Shown: positions 56,385 through 64,000 of the stretch, in pieces
How positions within the stretch are numbered: the stretch's first letter is position 1
Layout of the letters: every line of letters starts with the position of its first letter
Source: Saccharopolyspora sp. SCSIO 74807
GTDB lineage: Bacteria > Actinomycetota > Actinomycetes > Mycobacteriales > Pseudonocardiaceae
Length of the DNA stretch: 64,000 nt
NCBI RefSeq assembly: GCF_037023755.1
Contig: NZ_CP146100.1
Location: 62,001 to 126,000, forward strand
Direction of reading: 5' to 3'
The notes under the pieces: generated by a model
Database searches by the model: none
What the model saw: the letters and a program-made list of their open reading frames with translations, nothing else
Told to the model about the DNA's origin: nothing
Translations under genes and position numbers: made by a program

Positions 56385-57134
56385 GGTCGGCTGTGCGCGC
56401 CGGGTACTCGCCCGCTGACGCGACCGGGACCACTCGGTCGTTTTCGCGCGGCGCCGCGCAGGGGCCGCCGGAAGCGCCGCCCGCAATTCGCCGAAAACGC
56501 GGCGGAATCCCGCTCCGCGAATCGCCGCATCGCGGCCGTTGTCCGAACTCGGGCAGAAACCGCGAACAACGATTCCGACCTCCCGCATTCCTGAACGATC
56601 GGCGACACCGCCGATTCGGTGATATTCGATAACTGCGTTCTGGAGCGGGTCGCGAACCGTCGCTCACACCACCGCCCGCGGACCGGCGCCGAGCAAGTTT
56701 CACCAGCTCAGCGCCATGATCCAAAAACATCGGAGAACTGCGGTAATCCGCCGCTCAACCGCCCGAATATCCGGCGCCGCGCCCAATGTCGGCGGCAAGT
56801 GCTCTGAAGGGGTCACACACGTTCGGCAGAAAGCCGATGCCACCCCGTGGCCGGCCAGGCGAGGACCCGACGTACGGCCGGGGCCGTCCGTGCGAAGTTG
56901 TTGGTCCGTCTCGTGCAATTTTGTGGTGCTGCGGGTGCCCATTCGCTTAGCGTTGCATCCCGTCAGGTCGACGGTTCCGCTGGTTTTCGGGGAGGGCTCG
57001 TGGGAGCACGACCCGCGAGGTGCGCCGCGCTGCACCGCCCGCACCGGCGGAACCGTCCTGCCCCGCCTGACGTGAGCCGTGCACGGGCCGTGGCGCGAAC
57101 GGCCCGTGCACGCGCTGGAACCGCGAGCACGCCG
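56385..57134. other. 750-bp gap between ftsI and murE
   Basis: No gene is supported here; the open frames on both strands lack ribosome sites and family signals. Near the ftsI end it holds a strong terminator (57078-57112). A small hairpin ATCGGCG-ACAC-CGCCGAT lies at 56598-56615. The A/T-richer stretch 56615-56640 may hold the promoter for murE and the genes after it. Confidence 0.6.
57078..57112 (-). terminator. Strong hairpin terminator after ftsI
   Basis: A perfect 14-bp stem: CGTGCACGGGCCGT (57078-57091) with ACGGCCCGTGCACG (57099-57112), 7-nt loop, 22 bp beyond the ftsI stop. No U tail. It should separate mraZ-rsmH-ftsL-ftsI from murE onward. Confidence 0.7.
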
Positions 57135-58991
57135 TTAGTGGACCTGCAAGGTCTGCACCGGCGCGGGTTCCGGGGAGAGCGGGATCTGGTAGCGCTGCGC
57201 GAGGTACGCGGCGATGTCGTGGAACAACGGAGCAGCCGAATCCGAGTCCGGCAGGCCCTTCTTCGGCGCGTCCAGCATCAGCCCGACCACGAACCGCGGA
57301 TCGTCCGCGGGCATGATCCCCGCGAAGGTGATCCAGTTCGAGGACTGGCTGTAGCAGTTGCACGCCGGGTTGACCTGCTGCGCGGTACCGGTCTTGCCGG
57401 AGATCTGGAACCCCTCCAGCGCCGCGTCCTTGCCGGTGCCCTGCTGCTTCGGCGCGCCCTGCACCACGCCGCGCAACATGTCCTTCACCGTGTGCGCGGT
57501 CTGCGGGCTGACCACCCGCACCCCGTCCGGGGGCGGCTTTTCCACCCGCGTGCCGTCCGGGCGCACCTCCGAGGAGATGATCCGCGGCGGCACCCGCACC
57601 CCGTCGTTGGCGATGGTCTGGTACATCCCGGCCATCTGCAGCACCGTCATCGAAAGGCCCTGCCCGATCGGCAGGTTCGCGAACGTGCTGCCGGACCATT
57701 CCTCCCGCGGCGGCACCGTGCCCCCGCTCTCGCCGGGCAGGCCGATGCCGGTGGGCTGGCCCAGTCCGAACTTGCGCACCAGCTCGTTGAACCGGTCCGG
57801 CCCGAGTTCCTGCGCGGTCATCAGCGTGCCCACGTTGGACGACTTGCCGAGCACGCCGGTGAAGGTCAGCGGGATCGTGCCGTGCGACCAGGCGTCCCCG
57901 ACGGTGCGGTCCGCGACCTTGATCGAACCCGGCACCTGCATGACCGTCTCCGGGCGCTTGATCCCGTGCTCGATCGCCCCGGCCGCGGTGATCACCTTGT
58001 TCACCGAACCCGGTTCGAAGGGCGTGGTCACGGCCGGGTTGCCGAGCCCGTCCGGGCCCCACTTCGGCGAGTTCGGGTCGAACGACTTGTCGTTGGCCAG
58101 CGCGTACACCTCACCGGTGTGCGCGTCGAGCACCACCGCGCTGGCGCTGCGCGCCTGGGTCTTGCGCGCGTACTTGGTCAGCTTGTCCTGGACCATGTAC
58201 TGCACGTCGGAGTCCAGCGTCAGCCCGACGTCGGAGCCGGGCACGGCCGATTGGACCTGCCGCTCGGTGCCGGGGATGACCAGGTCGCTGCCCATCGCGG
58301 TGTCCGAGACCTTCTTGCCGTCGGTGCCCGCGAGCAGCTTGTCCAGCGAGCCCTCCAGCCCGATCCTGCCCAGCACCTTGCCCGCGTCCTCGCTCCACCG
58401 CGCACCGCCGAGCACCGCCGAACCGGTGTCGCCCGCCGGGTATTCGCGGGTGGCGCGGTACTCGGCGCCGATCTGCGAGTACTTCTCGGTGATCAGGCGC
58501 GCGGCGCCGGGGTCGATCACCGGCCCGATCTTGACGTAGCTGGAGTCGCTGAACAGCGCCTCGGTGATCTGCCGCTCGTCGACCCGGTCGCCGAGCACCT
58601 GGTGGATGTAGCGGGCGACCTCGTGCTTGTACTGCTCGGCGGTCGGTTCCGCCGGGTTCTTCGCGTGTTCCTCGTTCTGGTCCTCGGTGAGCTTGTTCGG
58701 CGTCGCGTACAGCTGCCTGGCTTCGCTGCTGAACGCCAGCACGTTGCCGCTGCGGTCGGTGATCGAACCGCGTTCGGCGGGGATCGCCGAGACGGTGTGG
58801 CGCTGCTTGGCGGCGTCCGCGGACAGCTGCTGCGCCTGCAAGCCCTGGACCTGGACCAGCTTCCCCCCGGTGAGCACCAGCGCCAGCACCAGCAGCAGGC
58901 GGCCGATCTTCAACCGCCGCGCGCTGCCGGCCACGTCGGTGCGCGCGGTCCGCCGGCTCCCCCCGGCGGGCCGCGTCCCCCTGCGGACCAT
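57135..58991 (-). CDS. ftsI: Septal class B penicillin-binding protein (FtsI/PBP3)
   Basis: 618 residues from ATG 58991, overlapping the ftsL stop by one base. A short cytoplasmic basic tail and one membrane helix (IGRLLLVLALVLTGGKLVQV) precede the dimerisation domain (ERGSITDRSGNVLA) and the transpeptidase domain with SxxK in PGSVNKVI, SxN in KSSNVGT and KTG in ISGKTGTAQQV. An NPACNCYSQSSNW insert carries two cysteines after the KTG motif. It crosslinks septal peptidoglycan with FtsW. Confidence 0.96.
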   Translation of the reverse strand: MVRRGTRPAGGSRRTARTDVAGSARRLKIGRLLLVLALVLTGGKLVQVQGLQAQQLSADAAKQRHTVSAIPAERGSITDRSGNVLAFSSEARQLYATPNKLTEDQNEEHAKNPAEPTAEQYKHEVARYIHQVLGDRVDERQITEALFSDSSYVKIGPVIDPGAARLITEKYSQIGAEYRATREYPAGDTGSAVLGGARWSEDAGKVLGRIGLEGSLDKLLAGTDGKKVSDTAMGSDLVIPGTERQVQSAVPGSDVGLTLDSDVQYMVQDKLTKYARKTQARSASAVVLDAHTGEVYALANDKSFDPNSPKWGPDGLGNPAVTTPFEPGSVNKVITAAGAIEHGIKRPETVMQVPGSIKVADRTVGDAWSHGTIPLTFTGVLGKSSNVGTLMTAQELGPDRFNELVRKFGLGQPTGIGLPGESGGTVPPREEWSGSTFANLPIGQGLSMTVLQMAGMYQTIANDGVRVPPRIISSEVRPDGTRVEKPPPDGVRVVSPQTAHTVKDMLRGVVQGAPKQQGTGKDAALEGFQISGKTGTAQQVNPACNCYSQSSNWITFAGIMPADDPRFVVGLMLDAPKKGLPDSDSAAPLFHDIAAYLAQRYQIPLSPEPAPVQTLQVH

Positions 58992-59833
58992 CAGCGCCCC
59001 TCCACCGCCGGGATCGGCACGGCCTGCCGCTGCGGATCAGGCACCTGCTGCCCGTCCGGCGGCGGCTGCGGCGCCGGTGACTGCGGAGCCGGCGGCTGCG
59101 GAATCGACGGCGGGGAAACCGGCGGCGGGGGCGGCGGCGTCGCGGGTTCGGGCGCGGTCGCCGCCTGCGGATCACCGATCGTGCGGACACCGCCGTCCGG
59201 CTGCACCAGCAGGTGCGCCGGCGGCGAGTCCGGCGGCACCATGCCCAGCTCGGCGGCTTTGCGCTGCAAGGCGGGGGTGGAGTCCATGTTGCTGACCTCC
59301 CGCAGCAGCAGCTCGCGCTGCTCGTTGAGCGCGGTCAGTTCCGCACCGGAGCGCTGCAGCCGGTAGGAACCGCCGACGGTGGCGATGGACAGCGACAGCG
59401 AGGTCACCAGGCCCACCCCCAGCACGCCCATCACCACGACGACCAGCGGCGCCCGCGAGGTCGCCACCTTGGCCTGCAACTGGCGGGCCGCCGGGCGCAC
59501 CGCGCTGAGCCGCAGCAGCCGCGGCTGGCGCTGCTCGACCGCCGGGCGCTGCCCGCGCGGGCGGCGTTCCGGAGCTTCCCGGGCGGAGCGTTCCCGGCGT
59601 TCCTCCCGGCGGTTGTAGGCGCGTTCGGCGGCCGCGGACCGGCCGCGGGCCTTGGTGTCCTGTTTGGACTTCGTCGCCGAGTTCCGGCGGGTCGCGGTCT
59701 TCTGCGTCGCCGTCTTCTGGGTCGCAGTCTTGTCCGCCCCGGACTGCTGCGACTTGCCCTTCTCGGTGGTGTTCTTCTTGCCCGCGGTGCCGGTGCGCGA
59801 AGCAGCCGTCTTGGCGCGAGTCGGTGCCGTCAT
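58991..59833 (-). CDS. ftsL: FtsL-like septum protein with long basic and Pro-rich tails
   Basis: 280 residues from ATG 59833, overlapping rsmH as ATGA. The cytoplasmic part (residues 1 to about 125) is very basic with KTATQ repeats and an Arg/Glu segment ([20 protein letters not shown]). One membrane helix ([24 protein letters not shown]) is followed by a short coiled coil ([22 protein letters not shown]) and a Pro/Gln-rich C terminus of about 80 residues. Position between rsmH and ftsI and topology identify it as FtsL, though sequence conservation is low in this family and both tails are longer than usual. Confidence 0.85.
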   Translation of the reverse strand: MTAPTRAKTAASRTGTAGKKNTTEKGKSQQSGADKTATQKTATQKTATRRNSATKSKQDTKARGRSAAAERAYNRREERRERSAREAPERRPRGQRPAVEQRQPRLLRLSAVRPAARQLQAKVATSRAPLVVVVMGVLGVGLVTSLSLSIATVGGSYRLQRSGAELTALNEQRELLLREVSNMDSTPALQRKAAELGMVPPDSPPAHLLVQPDGGVRTIGDPQAATAPEPATPPPPPPVSPPSIPQPPAPQSPAPQPPPDGQQVPDPQRQAVPIPAVEGR

Positions 59834-60810
59834 GCCGCCTCCTTGATCCGTTCGGCGGCGCGCAGCCGCACCGACGCGGCCCGCGGGTTCTCCGCCGCTT
59901 CCTGTTCGCCCGCGAGCTCGGCGCCCCGGGTCAGCAGCCGCAGCTGCGGACCGTGCCCGGGAAGTTCCACGGGCAGGTCGATCGGAGTGCGGGACCGGGC
60001 GAGTTCGGCCATCGCCCGCTTGACCAGGCGGTCCTCCAGCGAGTGGTAGGACAGCACGACGATCCGCCCGCCCCCGGCCAGCGAGTCCAGCGCCGCGGGC
60101 AGCGCCCGCCCGAGCACGTCGAGCTCGGCGTTGACCTCGATGCGCAACGCCTGGAAGGTGCGTTTCGCCGGATGCCCGCCGGTGCGCCTGCTCGCCGCGG
60201 GCACCGCGTCGTAGACCAGTCGCACCAGCCGATCGCTGCGGTCGAACGGTTCCTTGCCGCGCTCCCGCACGATCGCGCCGGCGATCTTGGAGGCGAACCG
60301 CTCCTCCCCGTAGTCGCGCAGGATCCGGACCAGTTCGCCGGTGGAGTAGGTGTTGAGCACGTCGGCCGCGCTCTGCCCGGCGCCCGGGTCCATCCGCATG
60401 TCCAGCGGCGCGTCCCGGGCGTAGGCGAATCCGCGCTCGGCTTCGTCCAGCTGCAGCGACGAGACCCCGAGGTCGAACAGCACCGCGTCCACAGTGGGCA
60501 GTTGGAGGCGGTCGAGCACTTCGGCCCACTCGTCGTAGACCGCGTGCACCAGGTGCAGCCGGTCGGCGAACTCCGCCAGCCGCAGGCCCGCGAGCCGCAG
60601 CGCTTCCGGATCGCGGTCCAGGCCGATCAGCGTGAGCTGCGGGTGCGCGCGCAGCAGCGCTTCCGCGTGCCCGCCCATGCCCAGCGTCGCGTCCACCGCG
60701 ACCGCGGGGCGGTCGGCGAGCGCGGGCGCCAGCAGTTCCAGCGTGCGCGCCAGCGCCACCGGAACGTGCCGGTCGCGGGCGGAGCCGCCGGCTTCCGATG
60801 CGTCGGTCAC
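59830..60810 (-). CDS. rsmH: 16S rRNA (cytosine1402-N4)-methyltransferase
   Basis: 326 residues from GTG 60810 with GGAGG upstream; ATG 60831 is also in frame but lacks a site. It methylates C1402 of 16S rRNA in the decoding centre. Motifs: [16 protein letters not shown]-binding [71 protein letters not shown] and [12 protein letters not shown]. Second gene of the dcw cluster, 227 bp after mraZ. Confidence 0.96.
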   Translation of the reverse strand: MTDASEAGGSARDRHVPVALARTLELLAPALADRPAVAVDATLGMGGHAEALLRAHPQLTLIGLDRDPEALRLAGLRLAEFADRLHLVHAVYDEWAEVLDRLQLPTVDAVLFDLGVSSLQLDEAERGFAYARDAPLDMRMDPGAGQSAADVLNTYSTGELVRILRDYGEERFASKIAGAIVRERGKEPFDRSDRLVRLVYDAVPAASRRTGGHPAKRTFQALRIEVNAELDVLGRALPAALDSLAGGGRIVVLSYHSLEDRLVKRAMAELARSRTPIDLPVELPGHGPQLRLLTRGAELAGEQEAAENPRAASVRLRAAERIKEAA

Positions 60811-60972
60811 TGCGGTCCCTCCCTCCCGCATACCTGGTCCGCGCCACCGCCCCTGCGGCGGCGGCAGGCTCGTCCACCTGCACAGCTGTCTCACCAACGC
60901 GGCGCCGCAGCGGCCTCGCGGAAGTTCCCGCCCGGCGGCACCGATCACGCCTGGTCCCAGCCCGCCCGTGCC

Positions 60973-61000
60973 TCCTGGTGCCGGGGAAGGTGCACCAGGA
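60973..61000 (-). terminator. Hairpin between mraZ and rsmH (possible attenuator)
   Basis: A perfect 9-bp stem TCCTGGTGC (60973-60981) with GCACCAGGA (60992-61000), 10-nt loop, 38 bp beyond the mraZ stop. It may reduce read-through from the mraZ promoter into the cluster. Confidence 0.4.
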
Positions 61001-61037
61001 CGCCGAGGCGGACCGAGGCCGGACGCCACCGGTCCCG

Positions 61038-61469
61038 CTAGAACAACCCGGGCAGGACCTCCTCCCTGGCTTGGGCGTAGCTCTCCTCGTGCTCGTCGAG
61101 GTAGGACTGCCACCGTTCGGCGTTCCAGATCTCCAGCCGGTTGATCGCGCCGATCACCACGCAGTCCTTGTCCAGTCCCGCGTAGCGGCGCAGTTCCGGT
61201 GCGATCGGGATCCGGCCCTGCCCGTCCGGGCGCTGCTCGTCGGTGCCCGCGAACAGGTACCGCTGGTAGGCGCGGACGGATTCGTTGGTGAGCGGGGCCT
61301 CGGCGACCTTGCGGGCCAGCTGCTCGAACTCGGCACGCGGGAAGACGTAGAGGCAGTGGTCCTGCCCTTTGGTGACCATCAGCCCCCCTGCCAGTGCGTC
61401 CCGGTACTTCGCAGGCAGCGTCAGACGCCCCTTGTCGTCGAGCTTGGGGCTGTAGGTACCGAGGAACAT
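61038..61469 (-). CDS. mraZ: Transcriptional regulator MraZ
   Basis: 143 residues from ATG 61469. Two SpoVT/AbrB-type DNA-binding halves are seen, each with the DxxGR motif: [17 protein letters not shown] near the N terminus and [19 protein letters not shown] in the second half. MraZ forms a ring-shaped oligomer and binds several GTGGG-type repeats in its own promoter to control the dcw cluster. Four such repeats with exact 10-bp spacing lie 145-179 bp upstream (61614-61648). Confidence 0.97.
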   Translation of the reverse strand: MFLGTYSPKLDDKGRLTLPAKYRDALAGGLMVTKGQDHCLYVFPRAEFEQLARKVAEAPLTNESVRAYQRYLFAGTDEQRPDGQGRIPIAPELRRYAGLDKDCVVIGAINRLEIWNAERWQSYLDEHEESYAQAREEVLPGLF

Positions 61470-61613
61470 CCCGGGACCACCTCCCCCGCGGACCCGACGG
61501 TCCGACGACTCCGGCAACGACGGGCGATCGGCGGTGCCTGCCGCTGCGCCACCAGCGGCGGTCGCACCGGGCCACCTCGGCGCTCCCCGGAGCCGGGCGG
61601 AGCCCCCGTTTGC

Positions 61614-61648
61614 CCCACCGGGCGCCACAGTACCCCACTTCCCTCCAC
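61614..61648 (-). promoter_or_regulatory. Four MraZ boxes at 10-bp period
   Basis: On the minus strand, reading from 61648, GTGGA, GTGGG, GTGGC and GTGGG occur with exactly 5 bp between each (61648-61644, 61638-61634, 61628-61624, 61618-61614). This is the known MraZ recognition layout of GTGG-type repeats on one helix face upstream of mraZ. The rest of the 575-bp mraZ/MoxR divergent gap (61470-62044) holds no recognised gene. Confidence 0.8.
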
Positions 61649-62044
61649 CGTCAACCGGGACCGGAGCCCGACACGCCGCGGCGAGTCGGGCGTTTGCCCA
61701 GCTAAACGGCCTCTTAACGCAAGTGGTGCGGGGTGGGGGACGTGGTGCGGCACTCGGCACCGGACTGCGCCGAAACACCCGATCGGGATCTCCCCCGGCA
61801 ACCCGGCCCGCCCGCCCGTGCGGATGCCGGGGAGCGGGCGTGGGGGAAGGTGGGGAACGGCCAGGCCACCGGCACCGGTACGGACTCCGACGCCGGTTTG
61901 GCACACTGCGGAGGCACGCTCAGCGCGCGATCAGCCGACGATCGCCGTGATCGCCCGCCTGCGGCGCCGGAACAGCGCCCGCGCGGAAGGGCCCACGCGG
62001 AAGGTGACTCGCCGCGGCGCCCGGAGCAGCACCTTGGAGGTTGC

Positions 62045-63100
62045 GTGACGCCCAACATGCCCACATCCGGCACCGCTTACGCCGGTGGCGGGCAAGCCGA
62101 ACCCGGCTCCGGCGACGGCGGCACGCAACAGCCGGCCGAACCCGGCACCATCGCCGGCCTGCACTCGACGCTGCAGCGGATCGCGGCGAACGTGGAACAG
62201 GTGCTGGTCGGCAAGCCCGAGGTCGTGCGGGTGGCACTGGTCACCCTGCTCGCCGAAGGCCACCTGCTGGTCGAGGACGTGCCGGGCGTCGGCAAGACCT
62301 CGCTGGCCAAGGCGCTGGCCCGGTCCATCGACTGCACCGTGAACCGCATCCAGTTCACCCCGGACCTGCTGCCCAGCGACATCACCGGCGTGGCGATGTA
62401 CAACCGGCAGGCGGAGTCCTTCGAGTTCCGGCCCGGCCCGGTGTTCGCCAACATCGTGGTCGGCGACGAGATCAACCGCGCATCCCCGAAGACCCAGTCG
62501 GCGCTGCTGGAGTGCATGGAGGAGAACCAGGTCACCGTCGACGGCGAGACCTACCCGCTGGAAGCGCCGTTCATGGTCATCGCCACCCAGAACCCGGTGG
62601 AGATGGAGGGCACCTACGCGTTGCCGGAGGCGCAGCGGGACCGCTTCACCGCCCGCGTGTCGGTCGGCTACCCGGATCCGCAGGCCGAACTGGCCATGGT
62701 CGACGAGCACACCGGGCACGAGCCGATGGACCAGCTGCGCCCGGTCGCCGACGGCGGCCGGATCCGCGCGCTGCTGCAGGCGGTGCGCGAGGTGCACGTG
62801 AGCACCGAGCTGCGCCGCTACGTGATCGAGATCGTCAGCGCCACCCGGTCGCTGCCGGAACTGCGACTGGGCGCCTCGCCGCGCTCGACGCTGCAGCTGA
62901 TCCGCGCCGCGCGGGCGCAGGCCGCGCTGTCCGGCCGGGACTACGTGGTCCCGGACGACGTGCAGGAGGTCGCCGTGCCGGTGCTGGCGCACCGCCTGGT
63001 GCTGACCAGCGAGGCCCGCGCCACCAGGCGTTCCGCTTCGGACCTGGTGCGCTCGCTGCTGCGCCGCGTCGAGGTGCCGCGCGGCGACGCCGGGCGGTAG
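62045..63100 (+). CDS. MoxR-family AAA+ ATPase
   Basis: 351 residues from GTG 62045 with GGAGG 4 nt upstream; ATG 62057 is also possible. After a Gly/Pro-rich N terminus of about 35 residues come the MoxR core motifs: VLVGKPEVVRVALVTLLAEGHLLVEDVPGVGKTSLAKAL (Walker A), QFTPDLLPSDITG, NIVVGDEINRASPKTQSALLE (Walker B), MVIATQNPVEMEGTYALPEAQRDRF (sensor 1), and a lid with SPRSTLQLIRAARAQA. MoxR proteins act as chaperones that mature membrane or secreted complexes. It is followed 3 bp later by a DUF58 gene, the usual partner. Confidence 0.93.
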   Translation: MTPNMPTSGTAYAGGGQAEPGSGDGGTQQPAEPGTIAGLHSTLQRIAANVEQVLVGKPEVVRVALVTLLAEGHLLVEDVPGVGKTSLAKALARSIDCTVNRIQFTPDLLPSDITGVAMYNRQAESFEFRPGPVFANIVVGDEINRASPKTQSALLECMEENQVTVDGETYPLEAPFMVIATQNPVEMEGTYALPEAQRDRFTARVSVGYPDPQAELAMVDEHTGHEPMDQLRPVADGGRIRALLQAVREVHVSTELRRYVIEIVSATRSLPELRLGASPRSTLQLIRAARAQAALSGRDYVVPDDVQEVAVPVLAHRLVLTSEARATRRSASDLVRSLLRRVEVPRGDAGR

Positions 63101-63103
63101 CCG

Positions 63104-64000
63104 TTGCTGTCCGGCCTGACCGTGCGCGGCCGCTGCCTGCTGGCGGCGGGCGTGGCCGCCGCAGTGTGCTCGGTGGCGCTCGACGAGCGGGACCTGCTGC
63201 GGATCGCCGCTTTCGTCGTAGTGCTGCCGCTGCTGGCGATGGTCGTCGCCGCCCGCGTCCGGCACGGGCTGCGGGTGCGGCGGGAGGTGCTGCCCGGCCG
63301 GGTCCAGGTCGGTGCGCAGGCGGAAGTCCGGCTGCACGTCACCGGCTCGGGTGCGGTGCCGCTGGGCGGGCTGCAGCTGGAGGACGAGGTGCCGCACGCG
63401 CTCAGTTCCCACCCGTACTTCCGCGTCGAGCACGTCCGCCGCGCGGGCGCGGTGCTGGACTACCAGGTCACGCCGCAGCTGCGCGGCATCCACCAGATCG
63501 GGCCGCTGCGCACCCGGGTCGGCGATCCGTTCGGGCTGGCCGAGTTCGGCCACGAGCTCGGCGGCCGCAGCAGGCTGGTGGCGGTGCCGCGGGTGGTCCC
63601 GCTCGGCGGCTTACCCGCCGGTTCGGGTCTGGGCACCGGCGAGGACGGCACCACGCGGCTGCGCGCCGGGCACGGCGACGACGACACGATGGTGCGGGAG
63701 TACCGGCACGGCGACGACATCCGGCGGGTGCATTGGAAGAGCACCGCCAAGCGCGACGAGCTGATGGTGCGGGTCGAGGAGCGGCCTTGGCACGGCGGCG
63801 TGACGGTGCTGCTGGACCGGCGAACGGCTGCGCACCGCGGCAGCGGCGCGGCCTCCAGCCTGGAGTGGGCGGTCTCGGCCGCAGCGAGCATCTGCGCGCA
63901 CCTGCACGCGCACGACCAGCAGGTTCGGTTGATCACGGAGGACGGTGCCGCGCTGGCGGGCGGTCCGGGCCCGTTCGACGGCGGCCAGGACGATTCGGCG
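63104..64000 (+). CDS. DUF58 domain protein, 3' end cut by window edge
   Basis: Open from TTG 63104 to the window end (299 codons). TTG has no strong ribosome site, and translational coupling to the MoxR stop (63100) is likely; CTG 63107 or GTG 63122 are alternatives. Two membrane helices near the N terminus (LLAAGVAAAVCSVAL and IAAFVVVLPLLAMVVAA) precede a beta-rich region and the DUF58 signature YRHGDDIRRVHWKSTAKRDELMVRVEE. This MoxR-DUF58 pair is widespread and usually continues with a transglutaminase-like gene in actinobacteria, which would lie beyond the edge. Confidence 0.9.
   Translation, partial: MLSGLTVRGRCLLAAGVAAAVCSVALDERDLLRIAAFVVVLPLLAMVVAARVRHGLRVRREVLPGRVQVGAQAEVRLHVTGSGAVPLGGLQLEDEVPHALSSHPYFRVEHVRRAGAVLDYQVTPQLRGIHQIGPLRTRVGDPFGLAEFGHELGGRSRLVAVPRVVPLGGLPAGSGLGTGEDGTTRLRAGHGDDDTMVREYRHGDDIRRVHWKSTAKRDELMVRVEERPWHGGVTVLLDRRTAAHRGSGAASSLEWAVSAAASICAHLHAHDQQVRLITEDGAALAGGPGPFDGGQDDSA

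Overview
The window is high-GC, densely packed bacterial chromosome with many GTG and TTG starts, 4-bp stop/start overlaps (ATGA, GTGA, TTGA) and hairpin terminators without a U tail. It holds a DivIVA/Wag31-SepF type division cluster, an AftA-like arabinofuranosyltransferase (arabinogalactan wall), an NrtR-nadABC / hisDCB neighbourhood like that of mycobacteria, and a complete division and cell wall (dcw) cluster. I infer an actinomycete of the Pseudonocardiales (Saccharopolyspora-like); the species cannot be named from the sequence alone.

Layout. 1-2.9 kb: end of a lipid-polyketide locus, a fatty-acyl-AMP ligase overlapping the start of a polyketide synthase, resembling the FadD32/Pks13 pair. 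3.3-10 kb: secreted lipase, SoxR, a CitA/DcuS-type two-component system divergent from a DctA dicarboxylate carrier, and a secreted esterase. 10-13.3 kb: hisD-hisC-hisB plus a 49-residue membrane protein. 13.5-21.5 kb: accessory block with a secreted zinc carboxypeptidase, a DUF574-type methyltransferase with an apparent ATC start, a DUF222/HNH protein, a small membrane protein, and a four-gene catabolic unit (DUF2848 protein, MHS transporter, nitrilase-family amidase, GntR/FCD regulator) with two matching operators. 21.5-25.8 kb: nadABC and divergent nrtR sharing one palindrome. 25.9-34.9 kb: Lon substrate-binding domain protein, DUF2567 membrane protein, AftA, an HTH/Ig-like protein, RluD, LspA, a cysteine-desulfurase-like enzyme and small proteins.

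35-61.5 kb is the dcw cluster on the minus strand, in transcription order mraZ, rsmH, ftsL, ftsI, murE-murF, mraY, murD, ftsW, murG, murC, ftsQ, [accessory block], ftsZ, pgeF, yggS, sepF, yggT, wag31. It makes lipid II and the septal machinery. Four features stand out: murE and murF form one uninterrupted reading frame; MurG carries a collagen-like Gly-X-Y extension of about 116 residues; a sugar ABC transporter, a WYL regulator and an SDR gene sit between ftsQ and ftsZ; and four MraZ boxes at exact 10-bp spacing precede mraZ. The window ends with a divergent MoxR ATPase and a truncated DUF58 gene.

No tRNA, rRNA, CRISPR array or insertion sequence was recognised.
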